Positions 44,108 through 52,076 of a DNA stretch of 64,000 nt are shown here, in pieces; positions within the stretch are counted from its first letter, which is position 1; each line of letters starts with the position of its first letter. Origin of the DNA: Flavobacteriales bacterium (lineage in GTDB: Bacteria > Bacteroidota > Bacteroidia > Flavobacteriales_F > PHOS-HE28); NCBI GenBank assembly GCA_030584065.1, contig CP129489.1, positions 3,760,235-3,824,234 on the forward strand, written 5' to 3'. Below the pieces are notes generated by a model, which made no database searches, was not told where the DNA came from, and saw nothing but the letters and a program-made list of their open reading frames with translations. The translations under genes and the position numbers were made by a program.

Positions 44108-44968
44108 ATGAGGACCATGAGGAACCTGCTGCTGTCGATGGCCATGGCTGCCGTCGCACTCTGCGCCGCGCTGCCCGCGGCCGCCCAGACGGTGCTGGAT
44201 GGCGCCTACATCAAGGAGCACACCAAGACCAAGCGCGTGGTGCCCTACACCCATATCCGCGAAGCGGATGTGATGTGGGCCCGCCGCGTATGGCGCACCA
44301 TCGACCTGCGCGAGAAGGTGAACCATCCGCTGTACTACCCCACCGAGCCCATCAACGACCGCAAGAGCCTCTTCGATGTCATCCGGCAGGGCCTGCTCGT
44401 GGACGGCTCCATCACCGCCTATGACCCCGGTCCGCTCCTCACGGATGACGAGTTCAAGAAGCCGCTGCTGGCACCCGAGCTGAAGGATCTCTTCACCCGG
44501 ATGGACACGCAGTACACCGAGTCGCTCACCACCGGCGATATGGAAATGGTGGTGCAGCCCATCAACCTGGAGAGCCGGGATATCAAGATGTACAAGATCA
44601 AGGAGGACTGGATCTTCGACAAGCAGCGGAGCACCATGGACATCCGCATCATCGGCATCGCGCCCATGAAGGAGGTGCGCGGCGAGGACGGCGAGGTCCG
44701 GGGCTATGCGCCGATCTTCTGGCTCTATTACCCGGAATGCCGGTACGTCTTCGCCAACTGGGACGCCTTCAATCGCGAGAACGATGCTGAGCGCCGCAGC
44801 TACGAGGACATCTTCTGGAAGCGCCAGTTCAGCAGTTACATCACCAAGTGGAGCAACGTCTACGACCGCCAGCTGAACGACTACAAGACGGGGCTCGATG
44901 CCCTGCTCGAAGGCGAGGAGATCAAGCAGGCGCTGTTCGAGTTCGAGCACGACCTCTGGAACTTCTGA
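44108..44968 (+). CDS. gldN: T9SS ring protein GldN
   Basis: 286 residues. Signal peptide (NLLLSMAMAAVALCAALPA), then the family motifs YTHIREADVMWARRVWRTID, IKEDWIFDKQRSTMDIRI, IAPMKEVRGEDGEVRGYAPI and SSYITKWSNVYDRQ. GldN combines with GldK lipoprotein to build the 30-plus-subunit periplasmic ring. It is followed by a strong rho-independent terminator, which marks the end of the core operon. Confidence 0.96.
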   Translation: MRTMRNLLLSMAMAAVALCAALPAAAQTVLDGAYIKEHTKTKRVVPYTHIREADVMWARRVWRTIDLREKVNHPLYYPTEPINDRKSLFDVIRQGLLVDGSITAYDPGPLLTDDEFKKPLLAPELKDLFTRMDTQYTESLTTGDMEMVVQPINLESRDIKMYKIKEDWIFDKQRSTMDIRIIGIAPMKEVRGEDGEVRGYAPIFWLYYPECRYVFANWDAFNRENDAERRSYEDIFWKRQFSSYITKWSNVYDRQLNDYKTGLDALLEGEEIKQALFEFEHDLWNF

Positions 44969-44989
44969 GCGCAACGGATCCATGAGAGG

Positions 44990-45020
44990 GCCCCTGCATC
45001 GCTGCAGGGGCTTTCTTTTT
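44990..45020 (+). terminator. Rho-independent terminator after gldN
   Basis: Perfect 9-bp stem GCCCCTGCA / TGCAGGGGC with a 4-nt loop, followed by TTTCTTTTT. It separates the core gld operon from the paralogous genes. Confidence 0.88.
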
Positions 45021-45065
45021 CCGTTCCGGCATATGCTGGCGGAGGGCGACGGCGTTCGATGGTGG

Positions 45066-45848
45066 ATGATGCGAACGACCAGCCATTCGGGGTCAGCCAT
45101 CCCCCTGGCCTTGATGCTCGCGGCCTTGGCGGGGCAGGCCCAGCCGGTTCTGGAGCCCCCCGACTGCGGGGCCGATGGACGGTTTGAGCCCTACCATCCG
45201 TTGCGGGAGGCGGATGTGGCCTGGGAGCGGCGTGTATGGCGCGTCCTCGATATCGCCGACCCGGCGAATGCAGCGCTGAGACGGCCGGTGGGTGACCTTC
45301 CGGGATGCAGCGGGCTGTTCGACCTGGTGCGGCAGGCAGCCCAGGGCGGCCGGTTGACCGTCTATGCCCCGGCGGATGATGGATTCGACGATGCCTTCCG
45401 TGCACCGATGACCCCGCAGGCGATGGAGTCCCGCATCACTGCGTTGGGCGTAGCGGAGGAGGCCATCGCCCGCTGGATGCTGAAGGAGGACTGGCTCTTC
45501 GACCGGGCGCGGTCCACCATGGAGGCACGTATCATCGCCCTTGCACCGATGGCCGAGGTCCGCGGCACCGAAGGGGAGCTGCGCGGCTACGCGCCCATCC
45601 TCTGGGTCCACTACCCGTCGAGCAGGGCCCTCTTGGCACGCCATGCCGCCATGCGCCGAACCGACGGTGAAAGGCTTTCCTATGAGGCCTGGTTCGCTGA
45701 GCGCTTCTTCAGCGGCGCGATCCTCAAGGTGGCGGGCATGCATGATGCTGCGATTCCAGCGGTCTCCACTGGCCTCGACGCGCTCATCCGAAGTGAGGCC
45801 GAGCGTGAGCGGCTCCAGCGGATGGGATTCGATCTCTGGAACCATTGA
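45066..45848 (+). CDS. Second GldN-like protein (GldN/GldO paralogue)
   Basis: 260 residues, clearly homologous to the preceding gldN product: YHPLREADVAWERRVWRVLD, LKEDWLFDRARSTMEARI, LAPMAEVRGTEGELRGYAPI and the ending FDLWNH. A signal peptide precedes the mature part (AIPLALMLAALAGQAQ). Divergence is large, so the duplication is not recent. F. johnsoniae also has a paralogue pair (GldN and the partially redundant GldO), but here a terminator lies between the two genes. ATG at 45069 or 45033 are alternative starts. The copy may build a ring of different composition or timing. Confidence 0.88.
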   Translation: MMRTTSHSGSAIPLALMLAALAGQAQPVLEPPDCGADGRFEPYHPLREADVAWERRVWRVLDIADPANAALRRPVGDLPGCSGLFDLVRQAAQGGRLTVYAPADDGFDDAFRAPMTPQAMESRITALGVAEEAIARWMLKEDWLFDRARSTMEARIIALAPMAEVRGTEGELRGYAPILWVHYPSSRALLARHAAMRRTDGERLSYEAWFAERFFSGAILKVAGMHDAAIPAVSTGLDALIRSEAERERLQRMGFDLWNH

Positions 45849-45886
45849 ACAGCAGCTTCGGGCGAGGGCAGGCCGCCATGAAGCGC

Positions 45887-45894
45887 TAATTTCG
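45887..45894 (+). promoter_or_regulatory. -7 element (TAATTTCG) for the ABC-F gene
   Basis: Exact match to TAnnTTYG, ending 17 nt before the ATG at 45912. Confidence 0.45.
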
Positions 45895-45911
45895 CGCGCT
45901 TTTCCGCAGCG

Positions 45912-47834
45912 ATGATCACCGTCCAGGGCCTCACCCTCCACTTCGGCCAGCGGCCCATGTTCGATGGCGTCTCGTTCTTCATCGGGACCGACGATCGCAT
46001 CGGCCTGGTGGGCCGCAACGGCGCCGGCAAGAGCACCCTCCTGAAGATCCTCGCCGGCAAGCAGCCCTTCGACAAGGGCACCATCGGCAAGCCCAAGGAG
46101 CTCACCCTCGGCTACCTGCCGCAGGAGATGGCACACAACCTGGAGCTCACGCCCTGGCAGGTGGCCGAGAAGGCCTTCGAGGAGGCCCTCACCCTGCAGG
46201 CCTCGCTGGAGCGCATCGAGAAGGACCTGGAGAAGGCCACCACCGACGAGGAGGCCATGGAGCTGGCCACGCTGCTCGCCCATGCGCACGAGCGGCTCAA
46301 CACCATCGGCGCGGCCGACCACGACATGCAGATCGAGCGGATGCTGAAGGGCATCGGCTTCGTGGGCGCCGACATGCACCGCCTGATGAGCGAGCTGAGC
46401 GGCGGCTGGCGGATGCGTGCCGAGCTCGCCCGCATCCTGCTGATGCAGCCCGACCTGCTGCTGCTGGACGAACCCACCAACCACCTCGACCTGCCCGCCA
46501 TCCAGTGGCTGGAGGATTTGCTGCGCACCTATCCGTCCGCGCTGGTGCTCATCTCGCACGACAAGACCTTCCTCGACCGCCTCACCAAGCGCACCATCGA
46601 GGTCACCGGCGGCCGCATCATCGACCGCAAGGCCTCCTGGAGCCAGTACGTGGAGCTGCGCAAGGTGGAACGTGAGCAGCAGTCCGCCGCCGCCAAGGAC
46701 CAGCAGCGCTACATCAAGGAGACCGAGGCGCTCATCAACAAGTTCCGTGCGAAGGCCAGCAAGGCCGCGTTCGCCCAGAGCCTCATCACCAAGCTGGAGA
46801 AGCTGGAGCGCATCGAGGAGGAGGACGAGGACCTGCGCAAGATGCTGGTGAAGTTCCCGCCCGCGCCCAGTTCCGGCAAGATCGTGTGCGAGGTGAAGGA
46901 CGTGAGCAAGGCCTATGGGGCGAAGACGATCTTCAGCCACGCCGAGCTCACCATCGCCAAGGGCGAGCACCTGGCCCTGGTGGGCGCCAACGGCACCGGC
47001 AAGTCCACGCTGGTGCGGATGATCATGGGCGAGGAGCCCTTCGACGGCGAGATCCGCCTGGGTCACAACGTGATCGTGGGCTACTATGCGCAGGACATGC
47101 CCGAGCGCATGAGCCCGCAACGCACCGTGCTGGAGACCGCCGAGGATGCGGCCAGCGAGGAGAACCGGGTGCGTGTGCGCGCCATGCTCGGCGCCTTCAT
47201 GTTCAGCGGCGAGGACGTGGACAAGAAGGTGAAGGTGCTGAGCGGCGGTGAACGCGCACGCCTGGCGCTGTGCTGCATGCTGCTGAAGCCGCTCAACTTC
47301 CTCATCCTCGACGAACCCACGCACCACCTGGACATCCAGAGCAAGGACGTGCTGAAGGAGGCGCTGAAGAACTACGACGGCACCTTCCTGCTCGTGAGCC
47401 ATGACCGGGATTTCCTCACCGGCCTCACCAACCGCATCCTCGAGCTCGACGAGTTCCGCATTCGCGACCAGCACATGGACATCCTGGAGCTGATCGAGAG
47501 GCGCAAGGCCCTGCAGAGCGCGGACATCGGCCGTTCATCGGCGCGCGTGAAGGAGGAGAAGGCGGCGCGCAACAGCGATCAGCGCGACAAGCGCGACCGC
47601 GACAGGGAGCGTCGTCGCGTGCAGAGCCAGGTGCTCCGCCTGGAGGAACAGCTGGCCGCGCTGGAGCAGGAGGAGAAGCAGCTCCAGGCCGAGGTGATGA
47701 GGAGCGGCCTTTCCGCCGAAGCCTTGCAGAACGGCTACGATCGCCTGGGCAAGTTGGCCGAACGCATCGCCGCGGTGATGGGCGATTGGGAGCGGGCCTC
47801 CGCACAGCTGCAGGAGCTCGGCGAGGGCGTGTGA
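45912..47834 (+). CDS. ABC-F family ATPase (ribosome-associated)
   Basis: 640 residues with two ATPase domains and no membrane segment. The first has Walker A GRNGAGKST, signature LSGGWRMRAELARIL and Walker B LLLDEPTNHLDLPA; the second GANGTGKST, LSGGERARLALCCM and LILDEPTHHLDIQ. The inter-domain linker (residues about 240-300) is charged and helical, and a C-terminal coiled coil is present (Uup/YbiT-like). ABC-F proteins bind the ribosomal E-site and relieve stalling; some confer drug resistance, but nothing here points to that. It sits between the gldN and gldM paralogues without obvious functional connection. Confidence 0.93.
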   Translation: MITVQGLTLHFGQRPMFDGVSFFIGTDDRIGLVGRNGAGKSTLLKILAGKQPFDKGTIGKPKELTLGYLPQEMAHNLELTPWQVAEKAFEEALTLQASLERIEKDLEKATTDEEAMELATLLAHAHERLNTIGAADHDMQIERMLKGIGFVGADMHRLMSELSGGWRMRAELARILLMQPDLLLLDEPTNHLDLPAIQWLEDLLRTYPSALVLISHDKTFLDRLTKRTIEVTGGRIIDRKASWSQYVELRKVEREQQSAAAKDQQRYIKETEALINKFRAKASKAAFAQSLITKLEKLERIEEEDEDLRKMLVKFPPAPSSGKIVCEVKDVSKAYGAKTIFSHAELTIAKGEHLALVGANGTGKSTLVRMIMGEEPFDGEIRLGHNVIVGYYAQDMPERMSPQRTVLETAEDAASEENRVRVRAMLGAFMFSGEDVDKKVKVLSGGERARLALCCMLLKPLNFLILDEPTHHLDIQSKDVLKEALKNYDGTFLLVSHDRDFLTGLTNRILELDEFRIRDQHMDILELIERRKALQSADIGRSSARVKEEKAARNSDQRDKRDRDRERRRVQSQVLRLEEQLAALEQEEKQLQAEVMRSGLSAEALQNGYDRLGKLAERIAAVMGDWERASAQLQELGEGV

Positions 47835-47924
47835 GCGCGCGTCACGGCGTTACCCTTCCGAGGTCGCGGCATTCGTGTTGTTGGCGGAGCGCATGGAGCG
47901 TTCCCTCTCCAACACCGAGCAGCC

Positions 47925-49550
47925 ATGGCCAGCATGAAGATGCCTCCCCGGCAGAAGATGATCAACATGATGTACCTCGTGCTCACCGCCATGTTGGCGA
48001 TGAATGTGAGCAAGGAGGTGCTGGACGCGTTCGCCATCATGGACGCCGAACTGGTGCGCAGCGAGCGGGCGCACGAGCAGCGTTCGCGGGTGGAGTACAC
48101 CGTGTTCGCGGAGGCGGCCCAGCGCTTCCCGGACAAGTTCGGTGCTTCGCACCAGCGGGCCTTGCGCGTGCAGGCCATGGCCGATTCGCTGGTGCGTCAC
48201 ATCCAAGGCATGAAGCTGCAGGCCTTGGCCTCCGCCGATGGGCTGGAAGTGAACGCGCTGCAGGGACGCGATGCCGACGGCCGGGATACCCTGCGCGCCC
48301 TGCTGGCCCTGGAAGCGAAGGACGACCGCGATGTGCTGACGCGCGAGCTGGTGGGCAGCGAGCCCGCCACGCCGAAGCAGGGGCCCGGCACGGCGCATGA
48401 CCTGCGCTTGCGCATCGCCGCCTTCCGCGACAGCCTGAAGGCGATGGCCGGTGAGCGCGGCCAGGCCCTCGCCTCGGCGCTGGACCAGCTCTTCGACCAG
48501 GGCGACCGGCGCGATGCCTCGGGCACCTGGAACAACTGGGAGAGCACCAACTTCTACGATGTGCCGCTGGCGGCCGGGGTTGCCACGCTGAGCAAGCTGC
48601 AGGCCGACATACGCGCGGCGGAGAACGACATGGTGAAGTGGCTCTACCGCAGCGCCGAGATGGACGATTACCGGTTCGGCACGCTCACCGGTGCCGTGGT
48701 GCCGCAGAGCAACCTCGTCATGGCCGGCGATTCCTTCCGCGCCGATGTGTTCCTGGCGGCCTACGATCCGGAGAATCCGGCCCGCGTGCTGCTGAAGGAC
48801 GGCCGTGCGCTTCCCGTGGGGACCGATGGCAAGGCCAAGCTGCGCGTGCGTGCCGATGCCGTCGGTGAGCAGCGCGTGGAGGGTGTGATGCACTTCGAGG
48901 GCCCCAACGGTGCGGTGGAGGTGCCCTATGCCACCACCTACCAGGTGATGGCGCCGCTTCTGGTGGCCTCGCCCACCAAGATGAACGTGCTTTACCGCGG
49001 GGTGGACAATCCCATCGAGCTGTCCGTACCGGGCGTGCCGGCCGAGCGGGTCCAGGCGGGCATCAGCACGGGGCGCATCGTGCGCAGTGGTCAGGGCTGG
49101 GTGGCCAGTGGCATGAGCGGGAGCACGGCCGAGGTGTTCGCCACAGTGACCCTGCCCGATGGCAGCACCCGGCGGGTGGGCCCCATGCGGTTCCGGGTGA
49201 AGGACCTGCCACCACCGATGGCGTTCGTCGCCGGCAAGAGCGCTCTGGATGCCCGCATCAAGAAGGCCGAGCTGCAAGCCGCCCGGGCCGTTTTCGCCAA
49301 GCTGCCCGACAGCGAGTTCGGCGCCAAGTACGAGGTGCTTCGCTTCAGGATGATCGTGGAGCGCGGCTCCCAGCCGATCGACCGGCAAGTGACGGGCGCC
49401 GCCTTCGATGCCAACCTGCAGACCGTGCTCGGCAAGCTGCGGAACGGCGACCGGGTGATCTTCGAGGACATCAAGGCCCGGCTGGAGGGTGCTCCGGCAG
49501 GGACACGCACCTACGATCTGGCTCCCATTTCCTGGAAAGTCGTGGATTAG
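47925..49550 (+). CDS. Second GldM-like T9SS motor protein
   Basis: 541 residues. The N-terminal helix MINMMYLVLTAMLAMNVSKE keeps Glu31, the motor residue. The periplasmic part shares DASGTWNNWESTNFYDVPLA, AGVATLSKLQADIRAAEN and SPTKMNVLYRGVDNPIELSV with gldM, and has the same overall length, so all four domains are probably retained. Most other positions differ, indicating an old duplication. A functional stator would need a GldL partner; only one gldL is visible, so this copy may share it. The second gldN two genes upstream is the likely ring partner. Confidence 0.9.
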   Translation: MASMKMPPRQKMINMMYLVLTAMLAMNVSKEVLDAFAIMDAELVRSERAHEQRSRVEYTVFAEAAQRFPDKFGASHQRALRVQAMADSLVRHIQGMKLQALASADGLEVNALQGRDADGRDTLRALLALEAKDDRDVLTRELVGSEPATPKQGPGTAHDLRLRIAAFRDSLKAMAGERGQALASALDQLFDQGDRRDASGTWNNWESTNFYDVPLAAGVATLSKLQADIRAAENDMVKWLYRSAEMDDYRFGTLTGAVVPQSNLVMAGDSFRADVFLAAYDPENPARVLLKDGRALPVGTDGKAKLRVRADAVGEQRVEGVMHFEGPNGAVEVPYATTYQVMAPLLVASPTKMNVLYRGVDNPIELSVPGVPAERVQAGISTGRIVRSGQGWVASGMSGSTAEVFATVTLPDGSTRRVGPMRFRVKDLPPPMAFVAGKSALDARIKKAELQAARAVFAKLPDSEFGAKYEVLRFRMIVERGSQPIDRQVTGAAFDANLQTVLGKLRNGDRVIFEDIKARLEGAPAGTRTYDLAPISWKVVD

Positions 49551-49573
49551 GCGGAGGATGAGCCGCCGATGCC

Positions 49574-49581
49574 TATATTTG
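49574..49581 (+). promoter_or_regulatory. -7 promoter element (TATATTTG) of the initiator tRNA gene
   Basis: Exact match to the Bacteroidota -7 consensus TAnnTTTG, ending 8 nt before the first base of the tRNA. Confidence 0.6.
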
Positions 49582-49589
49582 CGGTCCAT

Positions 49590-49662
49590 TGCGGGGTGGA
49601 GCAGATGGTAGCTCGTCGGGCTCATAACCCGAAGGCCGCAGGTTCGAGTCCTGCCCCCGCTA
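49590..49662 (+). tRNA. Initiator tRNA-fMet (anticodon CAT)
   Basis: A complete cloverleaf of 73 nt. The anticodon loop is CTCATAA. Initiator hallmarks are present: three consecutive G:C pairs in the anticodon stem (TCGGG with CCCGA), an A11:T24 pair in the D stem, and a non-pairing 1:72 position (T1 against T72). The CCA end is not encoded. It is flanked by a -7 promoter element and a terminator, so it is its own transcription unit. Confidence 0.93.
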
Positions 49663-49667
49663 CGAAG

Positions 49668-49700
49668 GAAGGCCCGGTCAACCCCGGGCCTTCGCTTTTC
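49668..49700 (+). terminator. Rho-independent terminator after tRNA-fMet
   Basis: 10-bp stem GAAGGCCCGG / CCGGGCCTTC, 6-nt loop, followed by GCTTTTCC. Confidence 0.75.
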
Positions 49701-49714
49701 CATCCGCACGCTCC

Positions 49715-50620
49715 ATGAGCCAAGGCGGCGATATTCGCGAAGGCATGCCGCACAAGGCTGGATACGTCAACATCATCGGGGAGCCCAATGTGGGGAAGAG
49801 CACCCTGCTCAACGCTCTACTCGGCGAGCAGCTGGTGATCGCCAACCCCAAGGCGCAGACCACGCGGCACCGCATCCTGGGCATCCTCAATGGCGATGAC
49901 TACCAACTGGTGCTGAGCGATACCCCGGGCATCCTCGACCCCCAGTACAAGATGCACGAGCGCATGATGAGCGTCGTGGACGAGGCCCTCATCGATGCTG
50001 ATATCCTTGTCGTGCTGGTGGAGGTGGGGCAGAAGCCCGAGAAGGCCGAGAACGTGCTCAAGCGCGCGCGCCGCTTCAAGGGCCGCAAGGTGCTGCTGGT
50101 GAACAAGGTGGACGCCGCTAAGGAGGAGCTGGTGCTGCCTGCGCTGGAGGCATGGCAGGCGGCTCTGCCCGAGTCGAAAGTGGTGCCCTTGAGCGCGCTG
50201 CATGGCCTCAATGTGGCGGAGCTGAAGGCCTGGCTCATCGCGCACCTGCCGGAGCATCCCGCCTACTTTCCGAAGGATGAGCTGAGCGACCGCAACATGC
50301 GCTTCTTCGTGAGCGAGATCATCCGGGAGAAGATGCTCACCTTCTACAAGCAGGAGATCCCATACAGCTCCCAAGTGGTGGTGAACAGCTATGAGGAAGG
50401 GGGGGCGCTGGTGCGCATCCAGGCCGATGTGATCGTGATGCGCGAGAGCCAGAAGGGGATCGTGATCGGCGAGGGCGGCAGGGCTTTGCGCAGATTGGGC
50501 ACCGAGGCGCGCCTGGCCATCGAGCGCTTCATCGGCACCAAGGTCTTCCTGGACCTGAAGGTGAAGGTGGACCCCGACTGGCGGGAAGATGAAGCGAAAC
50601 TGAAGCGATACGGATATTGA
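49715..50620 (+). CDS. era: GTPase Era
   Basis: 301 residues. The GTPase motifs are GEPNVGKST (G1), the effector loop KAQTTRHRI, DTPGI (G3) and NKVD (G4); a KH RNA-binding domain follows (GIVIGEGGRALRRLGTEAR). Era binds the 3' end of 16S rRNA in the assembling 30S subunit. ATG at 49745 is a possible alternative start. It is followed by der after a 107-bp spacer containing a palindromic element. Confidence 0.96.
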   Translation: MSQGGDIREGMPHKAGYVNIIGEPNVGKSTLLNALLGEQLVIANPKAQTTRHRILGILNGDDYQLVLSDTPGILDPQYKMHERMMSVVDEALIDADILVVLVEVGQKPEKAENVLKRARRFKGRKVLLVNKVDAAKEELVLPALEAWQAALPESKVVPLSALHGLNVAELKAWLIAHLPEHPAYFPKDELSDRNMRFFVSEIIREKMLTFYKQEIPYSSQVVVNSYEEGGALVRIQADVIVMRESQKGIVIGEGGRALRRLGTEARLAIERFIGTKVFLDLKVKVDPDWREDEAKLKRYGY

Positions 50621-50625
50621 TAATG

Positions 50626-50717
50626 CAGGGTGAATGGTCAATGGCGATATGCGAATGGAGGCTCTTGCCCAAGTGATGCCTCTGTCCATTCACCAATGAC
50701 CATCCGCCATTCACCCT
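50626..50717. repeat. Imperfect palindromic element between era and der
   Basis: Outer arms CAGGGTGAATGG (50626-50637) and CCATTCACCCTG (50706-50717) are perfect inverted copies, with further inner pairing (GAATGGA with TCCATTC). It fills almost the whole spacer. The CCATTCACC core resembles non-coding palindromes found dispersed in other Bacteroidota. Confidence 0.7.
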
Positions 50718-50727
50718 GAGCTGAACC

Positions 50728-52032
50728 ATGGGAAACATCGTCGCCATCGTAGGCCGCCCCAACGTGGGCAAGAGCACGCTCTTCAACCGCTTGATCGAGC
50801 GGCGCGAAGCCATCACCGACCCCACGGCCGGCACCACGCGCGACCGCCACTACGGCAAAAGCGAATGGAACGGCATCGTCTTCAGCGTCATCGATACGGG
50901 GGGGTACATCAGCGGAACCGATGACCTATTCGAGTCCGAGATCCGCAAGCAGGTCAGGCTCGCCATCGAGGAGTCCGATACCATCCTCTTCATGGTCGAT
51001 GTCAATGGCGGCATCACCGGCGCGGATGAGGCCATCGCGGAGATGCTCCGGAAGGCGAAGAAACCGGTGATCCTCGCAGCCAACAAGGTGGACACCCATG
51101 ACCGCCAATACCTGGCAGCCGATTTCTACGCCTTGGGCCTGGGCGAGGTGCATGCGATCGCAGCTGCCAGCGGCGCAGGCACAGGCGATCTCCTCGATGA
51201 GCTGCTGAAGACCTTCAAGAAGCCCAGCGAGGAGGCCGATCCGGACATCCCCAAGCTGGCGATCGTGGGCCGCCCCAATGTGGGCAAGTCATCCCTGGTG
51301 AACGCCCTGCTGGGCCGGGAGCAGAGCATCGTCACCCCGGTGGCGGGCACCACGCGCGACCCCATCAACACGCGCTGGAGCGTCTTCGGCCATGACCTCA
51401 TCCTGCTCGACACCGCCGGTATCCGCAGGAAGGCCAAGGTGGATGAGGACATCGAGTTCTACAGCGTGATGCGCTCCATCCGCGCCATCGAGGAGAGCGA
51501 TGTATGCCTGCTCATGCTCGATGCGCGCGAAGCCATGCAGCAGCAGGACCTCCACATCCTCTCCATCATCCAGAAGAACGGCAAGGGGCTGGTGGTGGTG
51601 GTGAACAAGTGGGACCTTGTAGAAAAGGAGACCAACACCATGCGCGACTTCGAGGCGGAGGTGAAGCGGCGTATGGAGCCCTTCACCGACGTGCCCGTGG
51701 TATTCACCAGCGTGCTGGAGAAGCAGCGCCTGCTGAAGGTGATGGAGGTGGCCATGCAGGTCTATGAGGACCGCAAGCGCCGAATCCCCACGCGCAAGCT
51801 GAACGATGCCCTGCTGCCCGAGATCGAGCGCCAGCCGCCGCCGATGTACAAGGCCAAGGAGGTGAGCATCAAGTTCGTGCAGCAGCTGCCGGTGCATGTG
51901 CCCACCTTCGTCTTCTACTGCAATCTGCCGCAGTACATCAAGCCCAGCTACGAGCGATTCCTCGAGAACCGCCTGCGCGAGCATTGGCGCTTCACGGGGG
52001 TGCCGATACGGCTCTTCTTCCGGAAGAAGTAG
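50728..52032 (+). CDS. der: GTPase Der (EngA)
   Basis: 434 residues, with two consecutive GTPase domains (GRPNVGKSTLFNRL and GRPNVGKSSLVNALLG, each with NKxD: AANKVDTHD and VNKWDLVE) and a KH-like C-terminal domain. Der is required for 50S subunit maturation. Pairing with era in one locus is common. The C-terminus ends VPIRLFFRKK, as in the family. Confidence 0.97.
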   Translation: MGNIVAIVGRPNVGKSTLFNRLIERREAITDPTAGTTRDRHYGKSEWNGIVFSVIDTGGYISGTDDLFESEIRKQVRLAIEESDTILFMVDVNGGITGADEAIAEMLRKAKKPVILAANKVDTHDRQYLAADFYALGLGEVHAIAAASGAGTGDLLDELLKTFKKPSEEADPDIPKLAIVGRPNVGKSSLVNALLGREQSIVTPVAGTTRDPINTRWSVFGHDLILLDTAGIRRKAKVDEDIEFYSVMRSIRAIEESDVCLLMLDAREAMQQQDLHILSIIQKNGKGLVVVVNKWDLVEKETNTMRDFEAEVKRRMEPFTDVPVVFTSVLEKQRLLKVMEVAMQVYEDRKRRIPTRKLNDALLPEIERQPPPMYKAKEVSIKFVQQLPVHVPTFVFYCNLPQYIKPSYERFLENRLREHWRFTGVPIRLFFRKK

Positions 52033-52052
52033 GGAAGCCGGCCGTCACCGCT

Positions 52053-52060
52053 TAGCTTCG
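52053..52060 (+). promoter_or_regulatory. -7 element (TAGCTTCG) for the DUF3857-like gene
   Basis: Exact TAnnTTYG match, ending 16 nt before the ATG at 52077. The identical octamer precedes ctaA and the EamA gene. Confidence 0.5.
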
Positions 52061-52076
52061 GGTGGCTGTTCCACCC

